Source: Thermoflavifilum sp. (GTDB taxonomy: Bacteria > Bacteroidota > Bacteroidia > Chitinophagales > Chitinophagaceae). Taken from it: a stretch of 6,281 nucleotides of DNA. Below, one piece after another: positions 1 through 6,226 of this stretch (its first letter is position 1; each line of letters starts with the position of its first letter). The notes under the pieces were generated by a model. It made no database searches. It had not been told where the DNA came from and saw only the letters and a list, made by a program, of their open reading frames with translations. Location: the NCBI GenBank assembly GCA_019683625.1, contig JADGHY010000131.1:1-6281 (forward strand), read 5' to 3'. A program made the translations under genes and the position numbers.

Positions 1-39
1 TATCTTCCTTTCGGAATCCATTCAACCATGTAGTTGTCC

Positions 40-1020
40 ATGCACAATGCTTTTATATCTCATATCAACAGAAATCTTTTGATGTGTGGTGTGGTGCTAT
101 TGGCTGCCTGCCATTCTGCCCACCAGCCTTCCGGCCCCAATCGCCATGCTTCGAGTTTTTCAGAATTGCTGGCTTTATTTCCCGAAAGGCAGTTGCCTTA
201 TCAGGTTAATGCAGACAGTTTACGCATAGCGGTATCTGATTCAACAAGATTATTACCGGACGTGGTACAACGTTTCTTTCCGGACAGCATTTGGCGCAAT
301 AGCTTCTCCCGTGCAGCGGTGCATATCTATCCACAGGCCGCAATTGCCTATGATCATGGGCATTTTCTGGTGATTCGGGTACAGCAGAACAACCGGGCTG
401 CGTCGTATCTATGTTATTTTGATCGCAAAGAACAGCTGCATCAGGCCTTGCGCCTGTGTTATGTTGCGCCGGATGCACAGGCCGATCAGTTTGAAGCCAA
501 GATTGATCGAAGAGGCGTGATCACCATTGACCATCATATTCATACACCCGATCAGCGCAGCATCCTGCGGGAAAATGTATATGCCTTGAATCCGGAAGGT
601 AATTTCATTCTTGTGTTAACCAATGCCAATGGTGCATTAAGCCTGGAAGATATTTATAACCCTATCGATACCTTGCCAGCGCATCATACTTTTTCCGGCG
701 ATTATGTGAAAGGTGACATGAGTATTGTTTCCATTCGGGATGGAAAAAATAAGCAGACATTTCGTTTTTTCATTCATTTTTATGATCCTGCAACCCGCTG
801 TGGTGGCGAGCTGGAAGGAACGGGTCATTTTTTGAATCGTACCACAGGCACTTACAAAGATGATAATGGTCCCTGTGCGATAGATTTTCATTTCAGCACA
901 AGCCGGGTGCGTATTGAAGAAGTAGGCGGATGCGGTGCCTATCGGGGTATCCAATGTTTTTTTAATGGCACTTACACCAAAAAAAGATTGCATACCCATA
1001 AAATTCAGGTCCATAAATGA
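40..1020 (+). CDS. Putative outer-envelope lipoprotein of unknown function
   Basis: I do not recognise a named family. The N-terminus is a lipoprotein signal: a short Asn/Arg-containing region, a hydrophobic stretch, then a lipobox LAAC whose cysteine is residue 24, so the protein should be lipidated and held in the envelope. The rest (326 aa in all) looks like a soluble, beta-rich extracytoplasmic protein. The last 110 residues or so form a distinct module with four cysteines (C254, C279, C298, C306) set in Gly/Tyr/Phe-rich strands such as FSGDY, TGTYKDD and FNGTYTKK; these could form two disulfides. ATG at 40 was chosen. A TTG at 34 is possible but adds only two residues, and ATG at 82 would leave the signal without its charged region. 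An in-frame TAG at 31-33 blocks any further extension. The stop overlaps the trmH start by four bases, so the two genes are probably translated together. Gene reality is well supported; function is unknown. Confidence 0.85.
   Translation: MHNAFISHINRNLLMCGVVLLAACHSAHQPSGPNRHASSFSELLALFPERQLPYQVNADSLRIAVSDSTRLLPDVVQRFFPDSIWRNSFSRAAVHIYPQAAIAYDHGHFLVIRVQQNNRAASYLCYFDRKEQLHQALRLCYVAPDAQADQFEAKIDRRGVITIDHHIHTPDQRSILRENVYALNPEGNFILVLTNANGALSLEDIYNPIDTLPAHHTFSGDYVKGDMSIVSIRDGKNKQTFRFFIHFYDPATRCGGELEGTGHFLNRTTGTYKDDNGPCAIDFHFSTSRVRIEEVGGCGAYRGIQCFFNGTYTKKRLHTHKIQVHK
1017..1020 (+). promoter_or_regulatory. ATGA stop/start overlap coupling lipoprotein gene and trmH
   Basis: The trmH ATG occupies 1017-1019 and the lipoprotein stop TGA occupies 1018-1020. 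Such four-base overlaps usually mean that the downstream gene is reached by ribosomes finishing the upstream one. No purine-rich ribosome binding site is evident before the ATG, which is normal for Bacteroidota. Confidence 0.6.
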
Positions 1021-1610
1021 CACCGGAAAGGATAGCACGCATCAGATCGGTAATCAGCCACAGGCAATTTGATCTGACGGTGGTCATGGAAAACATCTTT
1101 GACCCGCACAATATTTCTGCTGTGATGCGAAGCTGTGATGCAGTGGGCATTCAGGAATTATATGTGCTCAACACCCGCATTCCGCCACACAAAAAATGGG
1201 GTGCTAAAAGTTCGGCCAGTGCAGCGCAATGGCTTACCGTGCATACTTTCACGGATGTGGAAAGTTGTTTCACTGCCTTGCGAAAAAAATATCAGAAAAT
1301 TTATACTACCCATTTGGCGTCAACATCTCAATCCCTTTATGAACTGGATCTCACCCAACCCGTTGCCCTGGTGTTTGGCAATGAAGCCGAGGGGGTAAGT
1401 GAAGAGGTATGCCAACTTGCCGATGGTAATTTTTTAATCCCGCAAGTGGGCATGGTGAAATCGTTGAATGTTTCCGTGGCATGTGCTGTTACGCTATATG
1501 AAGCCTTTCGGCAACGTTGGCAAGCCGGGTATTACCAGCAACCCACAAGGTTTCAGGAGCAGAAGGCGGCACTGGAAAGGCAATGGCTTCAACAAAAGGA
1601 AAATCTGTAA
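1017..1610 (+). CDS. trmH: TrmH/SpoU-family tRNA (guanosine-2'-O-)-methyltransferase
   Basis: The 197 aa protein is a cytoplasmic SAM-dependent methyltransferase of the SpoU (SPOUT, trefoil-knot) class. The closest match by eye is TrmH, which methylates the 2'-OH of G18 in the D-loop of tRNA. All three SpoU motifs are present: motif 1 around residues 26-44 (DPHNISAVMRSCDAVG, with N32 and the catalytic-type R38), motif 2 around 117-130 (VFGNEAEGVSEE, with N122 and E123), and motif 3 around 141-156 (IPQVGMVKSLNVSVAC, with S149, N151 and S153), which forms the knot and SAM pocket. A basic N-terminal helix and a Gln/Arg-rich C-terminal tail after residue 165 flank the domain, as in E. coli TrmH (229 aa). 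The ATG lies inside the stop of the upstream lipoprotein gene (ATGA). G18 specificity is inferred from family resemblance; another tRNA position cannot be excluded. Confidence 0.93.
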   Translation: MTPERIARIRSVISHRQFDLTVVMENIFDPHNISAVMRSCDAVGIQELYVLNTRIPPHKKWGAKSSASAAQWLTVHTFTDVESCFTALRKKYQKIYTTHLASTSQSLYELDLTQPVALVFGNEAEGVSEEVCQLADGNFLIPQVGMVKSLNVSVACAVTLYEAFRQRWQAGYYQQPTRFQEQKAALERQWLQQKENL

Positions 1611-1631
1611 CTTCATCTTAAAACCTGGTTT

Positions 1632-2111
1632 ATGAAAAAAGGATTGTTGTTTGTATTATTTATTTGGTTTTTCGGGTGGGCGCAGGCGCAGCAGATTCCG
1701 CAGCTCACCAGTGCACAACTGAAATCATTTACCCAAAAACAAGATGGAATATATGTGATTAATTTATGGGCTACCTGGTGCAGGCCTTGTGTGGAAGAGT
1801 TACCCGACATTGAAAAGGTTGCGGCTTCGCTTCACGATAAGCCCGTGCATGTGATGCTGGTGAGCCTGGATTATGCCAGTGCTTATCCTAAAGCCATTCA
1901 GCGGTTTGTGACGCAACATCATTTGCAATCTCCTGTTTACTGGTTAAATGAAACAAATCCGAATGCCATCAATGATGTATTGGGCGGCCAATGGATGGGG
2001 GTGGTGCCCACCACGCTGGTGGTGAATGCCAAAACAGGCTACCGTCGCCTGTTCCAGGGGCAGATCACGGCCGAAGAATTAACAAGAGCTATTCATCTTG
2101 CGATGAGGTAA
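1632..2111 (+). CDS. Exported TlpA/thioredoxin-like thiol-disulfide protein
   Basis: This 159 aa protein has a Sec signal peptide (MKK, then a hydrophobic run to residue 16) with a likely signal peptidase I site after AQA at residue 19, so the mature part acts outside the inner membrane. The mature domain is a compact thioredoxin fold of the TlpA/ResA type: beta strand VINLWATWC, redox centre WCRPC with C50 and C53, helix EELPDIEKVA, then the cis-proline loop VVPTTLVV with P126. Members of this family reduce disulfides in exported proteins or in cytochrome c maturation. The substrate here cannot be read from the sequence, although the cysteine-rich lipoprotein two genes upstream is a conceivable partner (inference). 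There is no extra N-terminal domain as in large Bacteroidota TlpA proteins. It starts 21 bases after trmH and probably shares its transcript. Its last 23 bases overlap the 3' end of the convergent yihY-like gene. Confidence 0.92.
   Translation: MKKGLLFVLFIWFFGWAQAQQIPQLTSAQLKSFTQKQDGIYVINLWATWCRPCVEELPDIEKVAASLHDKPVHVMLVSLDYASAYPKAIQRFVTQHHLQSPVYWLNETNPNAINDVLGGQWMGVVPTTLVVNAKTGYRRLFQGQITAEELTRAIHLAMR
2033..2053 (-). terminator. Candidate intrinsic terminator for the - strand operon, inside tlpA
   Basis: Read on the - strand, AACAGGC and GCCTGTT form a perfect 7-bp stem with a 7-base loop. The stem's terminal TT is followed by two more T, giving TTTT. It begins 36 bases past the stop of the yihY-like gene, which is where an operon terminator would be expected. 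The T tract is short and the hairpin lies in the coding region of the opposing gene, so it could be chance. Confidence 0.3.
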
Positions 2112-3063
2112 CCGTGCTTTTTTGTTTTTCTTCCTGCTCAAACAACCCTGCCAGCCTGATGCTTGTGTTCAGCTCAAATCCCAGCAATAGAATAATGGAA
2201 TTCAAATACACCCAAATCATCAATACCAGTACCGTTCCGATGGAGCCATAAATGCGGTTGTAGCTGTTGAAATGATTGACATAATAGGAAAATCCCAATG
2301 TGGTGATGATGGTTAAAATAGTACTAAGCCAGGAACCCGGCGTGATGAATTTCCATGGCTGTTCCGTATAAGGGCCGTATTTGTAAATCAAGGAATAAAT
2401 TGTAAAAAACAAGGCAATGATCAGCAACCATCTCATCACGTTGATGGCCAACCTGATTAGCTGGCTATGAATACCCATGGATTCAAACACAAAGTTCAAT
2501 ATAGCGCGCTGTGCGAGAATCAACACCAGACAAGCCAGCACCATTAAGATCAGCAGCAGGGTGATTTTGATAGCTGTAATTCTGCTTTGCAAAAAACTTC
2601 TTCTTTTAAATCCGGGATAGGCTTTGTCAAACGAACGCATGATGCTTAACACTCCGGTAGAGGAGCTGATGATGCTGAACAGAAAAGCAAATGAAAGCAA
2701 ACCCGTTCGGGGTGTATGCAAAAAATCATAGATGACATTTCTTACGAGATGAAATACCCGCTGATTAGGTGCAATGTCGCGCAGCAGGTTGTAAATCGTA
2801 TTTTCAAGTCCTTGTAATGGAATGTACGGTAACAATGTACACAGAAAAATAAAGGCCGGCGGAATGGCCAGGATGAAGAAGAAAGCTACGGCTGCCGCCC
2901 GATCAAATAGTTTGTCCCGGATCATTTCCCGAAATAAAAATTTTAACACCACATACAATGAAGTCTGGCGTTCGTCAGTAAAATGAATATGTTTAGCCAG
3001 GCTAATCATGGAAGGAATGCCGCAAGCCTGCGCAAGATGTTCCAGCCAGCTTTTATTTTTCAT
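2089..3063 (-). CDS. YihY/BrkB-family inner-membrane protein
   Basis: The 324 aa protein is a polytopic inner-membrane protein of the YihY/virulence factor BrkB family (once mis-annotated as RNase BN). About six membrane segments can be read, near residues 55-80, 120-142, 163-186, 207-228, 243-262 and 275-297. Family hallmarks are the PPAFIFL stretch in the first segment, a PGSW turn at 242-245, the YNRIYGSIGT motif at 268-277, and WVYLNSIILLLGFELN in the last segment. The biochemical role of the family is unsettled. A cytoplasmic N-terminal region of about 50 residues and a charged Glu/Lys/Ser tail after residue 305 flank the core. It follows mltG by 37 bases and is probably the last gene of the - strand operon. 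Its final codons overlap the end of the convergent thioredoxin-like gene. The start is the ATG complementary to 3061-3063. Confidence 0.9.
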   Translation of the reverse strand: MKNKSWLEHLAQACGIPSMISLAKHIHFTDERQTSLYVVLKFLFREMIRDKLFDRAAAVAFFFILAIPPAFIFLCTLLPYIPLQGLENTIYNLLRDIAPNQRVFHLVRNVIYDFLHTPRTGLLSFAFLFSIISSSTGVLSIMRSFDKAYPGFKRRSFLQSRITAIKITLLLILMVLACLVLILAQRAILNFVFESMGIHSQLIRLAINVMRWLLIIALFFTIYSLIYKYGPYTEQPWKFITPGSWLSTILTIITTLGFSYYVNHFNSYNRIYGSIGTVLVLMIWVYLNSIILLLGFELNTSIRLAGLFEQEEKQKSTVTSSQDE

Positions 3064-3070
3064 ACGCAGG

Positions 3071-3082
3071 AATTATATAATT
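3071..3082. repeat. Perfect 12-bp AT palindrome between mltG and yihY-like gene
   Basis: AATTATATAATT is a perfect inverted repeat in the 37-base gap, beginning 7 bases upstream of the yihY-like ATG on the - strand. It could be part of a secondary promoter's AT-rich element, a small operator, or simply low-complexity spacer. No matching Bacteroidota -33 element (TTTG) at the right spacing is clear. Confidence 0.3.
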
Positions 3083-3100
3083 GATGTTTTGCATGCGTGT

Positions 3101-4159
3101 TTATTGGATATGCAGGCTATCTAAAGCCGCCTGATATCTTCTGGCATTCTGCAGATGCGCTGCATACGTACTGGCAAATACATGTGTTCCGGAAAAATCA
3201 GGTTTGGCACAAAAATACAGGTAATCTGTTTGGGGTGCATGCAGCACCGCATCGATGCTGGCGGGAGATGGCGTACAGATAGGGCCCGGGGGCAGGCCCT
3301 CATGCAAATAAGTGTTGTAGGGCGAGTGGAAACGGGTGTATTTGCTGTAAATCCTCCGCAGGGAAAAATCACCCAATGCATATTTCACTGTTGGATCGGC
3401 AGCCAGTCGCATGCCTTTGCGTAGCCGGTTCAGGTACACACTGGCTATCAGCGGTTTTTCAGCGTTATCATGGGTTTCTTCTTCCACAATAGAGGCCAGT
3501 ATCATCACCTCATTGGGTGTGAGCCCCAATGCCTGTGCTTCTTGCAGGCGGGTACTATCCCAGAAACGGTGATATTCCTGCATCATGCGTTTGAAAAAAC
3601 CTTCAGCCGAAGTGTTCCAGAAGAAAAAATACGTGTTGGGGAGAATAGCGCACAAGGCAGTATTGGTGTCCAGGCCATATTGCCTCAGGTACACTTCATC
3701 GCTGAGCAGGGTAGCCATGCTGGCCGAATCGGCCTCCAGATGCCGGCTTACGAGTCGGATCAGATCCTGGCGTGTGCGTAGCTTGTTGATCACCAATTTC
3801 ACGGGAGCTTGTTTGCCCGAATAGAGCAGATGAACCAGCTGGAGGTTGCTCATGCCCGGCTTTATTGCATAGCGGCCCGGATGGATATGTTGAGGATAGT
3901 GCAGCTTTCTGGCCAGCCAATCAAAGTCACGCAGATTGCGCACAATGTGTTGCCTTTGCAAGGCTTTAAGCACTTCCCCGTAGGTTGAGCCGGTAGGAAT
4001 GTAGAAATAGGTTTTTTCCCGGAAAGGATAGGTATTAGGGCGAAAGATGCGATAGGCAAAATAGCTTATGAACAGGAGTGCCCCGGCTAAAAGCCATGGC
4101 CACACATGTATTTTCTTGGTTTTCTTTCTCTTGCTCGACGTGCGTCGGGAGCGTGCCAT
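3101..4159 (-). CDS. mltG: Endolytic murein transglycosylase MltG (YceG-like)
   Basis: The 352 aa protein is an inner-membrane-anchored lytic transglycosylase that cleaves nascent glycan strands internally and is thought to set glycan chain release. The N-terminus is strongly basic (residues 1-17) and is followed by one membrane anchor at about 19-36, so the catalytic part is periplasmic. A LysM-like YceG subdomain spans about 50-115 (YIPTGSTYGEVLKAL, then HPGRYAIKPGMS). The catalytic domain carries LASIVEEET at 221-229, where the Glu aligning with E. coli E218 appears to be E226; then VYLNRLRKGMRL, DPTVKYALG at 255-263, SPYNTY at 279-284, GLPPGPI at 288-294, and the C-terminal YLYFCAKPD. Length is near the usual 340-350 aa, and all hallmark blocks are intact. 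It sits 42 bases after secG and 37 before the yihY-like gene, in an envelope-biogenesis operon. Confidence 0.96.
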   Translation of the reverse strand: MARSRRTSSKRKKTKKIHVWPWLLAGALLFISYFAYRIFRPNTYPFREKTYFYIPTGSTYGEVLKALQRQHIVRNLRDFDWLARKLHYPQHIHPGRYAIKPGMSNLQLVHLLYSGKQAPVKLVINKLRTRQDLIRLVSRHLEADSASMATLLSDEVYLRQYGLDTNTALCAILPNTYFFFWNTSAEGFFKRMMQEYHRFWDSTRLQEAQALGLTPNEVMILASIVEEETHDNAEKPLIASVYLNRLRKGMRLAADPTVKYALGDFSLRRIYSKYTRFHSPYNTYLHEGLPPGPICTPSPASIDAVLHAPQTDYLYFCAKPDFSGTHVFASTYAAHLQNARRYQAALDSLHIQ

Positions 4160-4201
4160 GGAAATGGTTTAAGCTAATAAGCTGTCTGCAGCTCCGGCCC
4201 T

Positions 4202-4561
4202 TTATTTGCCACCAGGTGTATTTCCGGATGGGTTAGCAGGCGCCGGCATAGGGTTGGAGGCAGGCGCTGAAGGGGTTACTGGCATTGTCTGAATGGCTTT
4301 CTCCACGGCGGAAGGTTGATTGCTGTTGGCCGACTGGCGAGGAATGAAGAAGGCGGAAAGTAAACACAACACGCCAATGAGTATAGCCAAAGTCCAGGTT
4401 GTTTTTTCCATCACGTCGGTAGTACGTCCTGCCCCAATTACCTGGGTACCAAATCCACCAAAAGTTCCGGACAATCCGCCCCCTTTGGGGTTTTGAATTA
4501 ATACTACCAGACCCAGCAACACACTGATGATGAGGATGAGAATAGTTAAAAAGATGATCAT
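4202..4561 (-). CDS. secG: Preprotein translocase subunit SecG
   Basis: SecG is the small non-essential partner of SecYE that assists SecA-driven export across the inner membrane. The 119 aa protein has two membrane segments, about residues 1-22 and 55-74. They are joined by the diagnostic loop LIQNPKGGGLSG (21-32) and FGTQVIGAGRTTDVMEKTTW, all classical SecG features in Bacteroidota. After FIPR at about 72-75 there is a C-terminal tail of some 45 residues rich in Pro, Ala, Ser and Asn. It is absent from the short E. coli core, but disordered tails of this kind are frequent in the phylum. The start ATG lies six bases past the stop of the upstream TPR-tail gene, so translation is probably linked. 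The low-complexity tail is the only unusual part. Confidence 0.95.
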   Translation of the reverse strand: MIIFLTILILIISVLLGLVVLIQNPKGGGLSGTFGGFGTQVIGAGRTTDVMEKTTWTLAILIGVLCLLSAFFIPRQSANSNQPSAVEKAIQTMPVTPSAPASNPMPAPANPSGNTPGGK

Positions 4562-4567
4562 GAATAT

Positions 4568-5407
4568 TCAGCTTTGGTTTTGAATCATGGCAATACGTTG
4601 TGCAAAGTAATCGCTTTTTTCGGGATTGAGCAAACGCAGCTTTTCCAGGACTTGAATGGCTTTTTGGGGTTGCCCCTGTTGCAGCCAGATGTTTGCCATG
4701 GCCTCAGTGATAACCTGGAAGCCGGGCTCAGAAGGGTGTTCAGCTTCTTCATCCTCTACAGCATCGGGATCGGTGCTGTGCAATGGCCGGCGCGTGCTAC
4801 GGAGCCATTCGGTGAAACTTTTTACCTGTGCCATGGTTGGCTGGTGCAGATTGGCTTCGCTTTCTGGCAAGGTGATGCCTGCGTAGGCAAAATAATCTCT
4901 GGTGTAGAGGGGTGCTATCCAGGGGGATTGCAGGGATTCTTCGGTGCTCTGCTCAGGGAAAGTATCGGCTGAGGATGCAACGGTTGCCGCTGCATCCGAG
5001 GGTTCAGGCATGGCGAGCATTTCGCTTGCTTCGGCTTCCTGATCTTCTGCCTCAGCGGCGAGCTCAGCTTGCTGACCGGAAGGCGGTTCAAGCTGCTCAT
5101 TCGGAGTAGAGGATACTTTTTCGGGTTCATTGGTCCTGTCCATAGCAGCTGCGGGCTCTTGGCCTGGCCTATCGAGTGGCGTTTCCAGGTATTGCAGCCA
5201 TAAAAAGGGGTTCTCTGCAAATAGCCGGGTACGGGAAATTATCAGTTCATCAGCAGAAGGTTGTTGCCATCTCTGCTTTCTGGCCAGCCAGTATCTGGGC
5301 AATGCAAAATAGGGATAACGCGTGATCACTTCTTCTATTCGGTAGGTTTCTACCTCAGAAAGGGATTCGGTTGCAAACAGATGAGCGATAATTTTTTCTT
5401 CCGACAT
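4568..5407 (-). CDS. Bacteroidota conserved protein with C-terminal TPR-like repeat
   Basis: This 279 aa protein has no named function, but it resembles the tetratricopeptide-containing protein commonly found between lptE and secG in Bacteroidota (from memory of gene order). Two ordered parts are visible. The N-terminal part, about 1-75, is helical with RYPYFALPRYWLARK and NPFLWLQYLE. The C-terminal part, about 165-279, has TRDYFAYAGI, then VKSFTEWLRSTRRP, then one clear TPR-like helix pair (ANIWLQQGQPQKAIQVLEKL, followed by NPEKSDYFAQRI). Between them, about 80-160, is an acidic, Ala/Glu/Pro/Ser-rich stretch that looks disordered. No signal peptide or membrane helix is present, so it is probably cytoplasmic, perhaps a scaffold or assembly factor (inference). 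It starts 23 bases after lptE and ends six bases before secG. The start ATG is the only good in-frame choice near the lptE stop. Confidence 0.88.
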   Translation of the reverse strand: MSEEKIIAHLFATESLSEVETYRIEEVITRYPYFALPRYWLARKQRWQQPSADELIISRTRLFAENPFLWLQYLETPLDRPGQEPAAAMDRTNEPEKVSSTPNEQLEPPSGQQAELAAEAEDQEAEASEMLAMPEPSDAAATVASSADTFPEQSTEESLQSPWIAPLYTRDYFAYAGITLPESEANLHQPTMAQVKSFTEWLRSTRRPLHSTDPDAVEDEEAEHPSEPGFQVITEAMANIWLQQGQPQKAIQVLEKLRLLNPEKSDYFAQRIAMIQNQS

Positions 5408-5430
5408 AACGGATGAAATTATGGAAAAAG

Positions 5431-5940
5431 CTACCAGTTTGAAAACGCTTTATTGAAAATATCGTCGGTCAGTTGGTCGTTGATTTTTTGAATCAGCTGA
5501 TCGGCCCCCTGATCAATGGATTGATTGGCATTGAAATCGGCAAACCGGGAGAAGCTCTGGGTAAAATTCTTCTTGGGGTTCAGATTGTCTTTAAACACTA
5601 CGTTCACGGTAATGGTAAGCCTGTCGGTAGCGCTTTGTTCCACGTTGGTTACGCCCGATGTGCTGATGGTATAGCCTGTGATGGCACCGCTGATATCATA
5701 ATCTACACTATCTGCATTCACCTGGGTGAGATGGGTTTGGTTGAGAATTTTGTTGCGAAGGGCCTCAGTAAATTTCTGCGCGAGGGTGGGGTTAACGATT
5801 GGGGCGCGGTTTTCAAAAAAATGCACATTAATGGTATGGGCATTAGGCTCCACGCTGGCGCCCGTGAAACTGTATATCCCGCATCCGCACGCCATCAAAG
5901 CCATCCACAGGCCAATGGTGATAAACAATATTTTATTCAT
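5431..5940 (-). CDS. lptE: LptE-family lipopolysaccharide-assembly lipoprotein
   Basis: LptE is an outer-membrane lipoprotein that plugs and assists the LptD barrel when lipopolysaccharide is placed in the outer leaflet. The 169 aa product has a signal peptide (MNK, then a hydrophobic run) ending in a lipobox. The cysteine is either C18 (LMAC) or C20 (ACGC). It is followed directly by the Bacteroidota LptE signature GIYSFTGASV at 21-30. The body alternates strands and helices as in the LptE fold: TINVHFFENRAPIVNPTLAQ, FTEALRNKIL, a beta region with the YDISGAITGY motif, LTITVNVVFKD, and a final helix QSIDQGADQLIQKINDQL. The start overlaps the stop of the upstream regulator gene by eight bases (5933-5940), so the two are very likely co-transcribed. 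Annotation as LptE rests on this signature and on the position next to a sigma-54 regulator and secG. Confidence 0.93.
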   Translation of the reverse strand: MNKILFITIGLWMALMACGCGIYSFTGASVEPNAHTINVHFFENRAPIVNPTLAQKFTEALRNKILNQTHLTQVNADSVDYDISGAITGYTISTSGVTNVEQSATDRLTITVNVVFKDNLNPKKNFTQSFSRFADFNANQSIDQGADQLIQKINDQLTDDIFNKAFSNW

Positions 5941-6226
5941 TGATATGATACTCCTTTAATTTGCGATATAAGGTGCGTTCCGATATGCCCAGATCCATGG
6001 CTGCATCTTTGCGCTTGCCGCGATGTTTGCGCAAAGCTTTAATGATGAGTTCTTTTTCTTTTTCCGTAATGGAAAGGGATTCTTCTACTTCCTCGTGTTC
6101 GTGAAAACCTGCCTGCCCGGGTGCCAGGTGGGTTTGGTCGGCCTGCCGGATGATGATGGGCGAGCTGCCACCCGTGATCATGCCGGGTTGGGGATGATGA
6201 TCGGGAGTTACCGGAGCAGGAGCCAT
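5933..6226 (-). CDS. Fis-type DNA-binding C-terminus of a probable sigma-54-dependent regulator (5' part missing or interrupted)
   Basis: The last 45 residues are a textbook Fis-type helix-turn-helix: SITEKEKELIIKALRKH, then KRKDAAMDLGISERTLYRKLKEY, residues about 52-93 counted from the ATG at 6224-6226. This is the C-terminal DNA-binding domain of NtrC-type sigma-54 activators, and in Bacteroidota such a gene normally precedes lptE. The preceding 50 residues are a Pro/His-rich variable linker, as often found between the AAA+ and HTH domains. The frame stays open upstream to 6274, but a TGA occupies 6275-6277, so the AAA+ domain cannot be joined in this frame. Either the true gene is frameshifted or the contig edge is wrong, or a separate short Fis-like protein starts at this ATG (97 aa). 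I favour the first reading. The domain call is strong; the gene boundaries are uncertain. Confidence 0.75.
   Translation of the reverse strand: MAPAPVTPDHHPQPGMITGGSSPIIIRQADQTHLAPGQAGFHEHEEVEESLSITEKEKELIIKALRKHRGKRKDAAMDLGISERTLYRKLKEYHINE

Noticed and set aside
1..33. Frame open from base 1 to TAG at 31-33, possibly the last ten codons of an upstream + strand gene
   Set aside because: Ten codons with no recognisable motif cannot be told from chance. It is useful only as the stop that limits the lipoprotein start.
637..1038. 133-codon - strand open frame opposite the lipoprotein gene
   Set aside because: It is antisense to a gene with a proper lipoprotein signal and ATGA coupling, and has no motifs of its own.
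2083..2129. CAAGA/TCTTG hairpin followed by a T-rich run (2118-2129) after the tlpA-like stop, as a + strand terminator
   Set aside because: The stem is only 5 bp with an 8-base loop, and the T run starts 17 bases after the stem, too far for an intrinsic terminator.
3234..3248. GGTGC-ATGCA-GCACC hairpin
   Set aside because: A 5-bp stem deep inside mltG with no T tract and no placement that suggests a function.
3470..3824. Overlapping + strand open frames inside mltG
   Set aside because: mltG is unmistakable on the - strand with all catalytic blocks. These frames show no domain features.
5473..5943. 156-codon + strand open frame opposite lptE
   Set aside because: It lies wholly antisense to a well-supported LptE gene and its translation has no family features. 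It is a mirror of the real gene's codon pattern.
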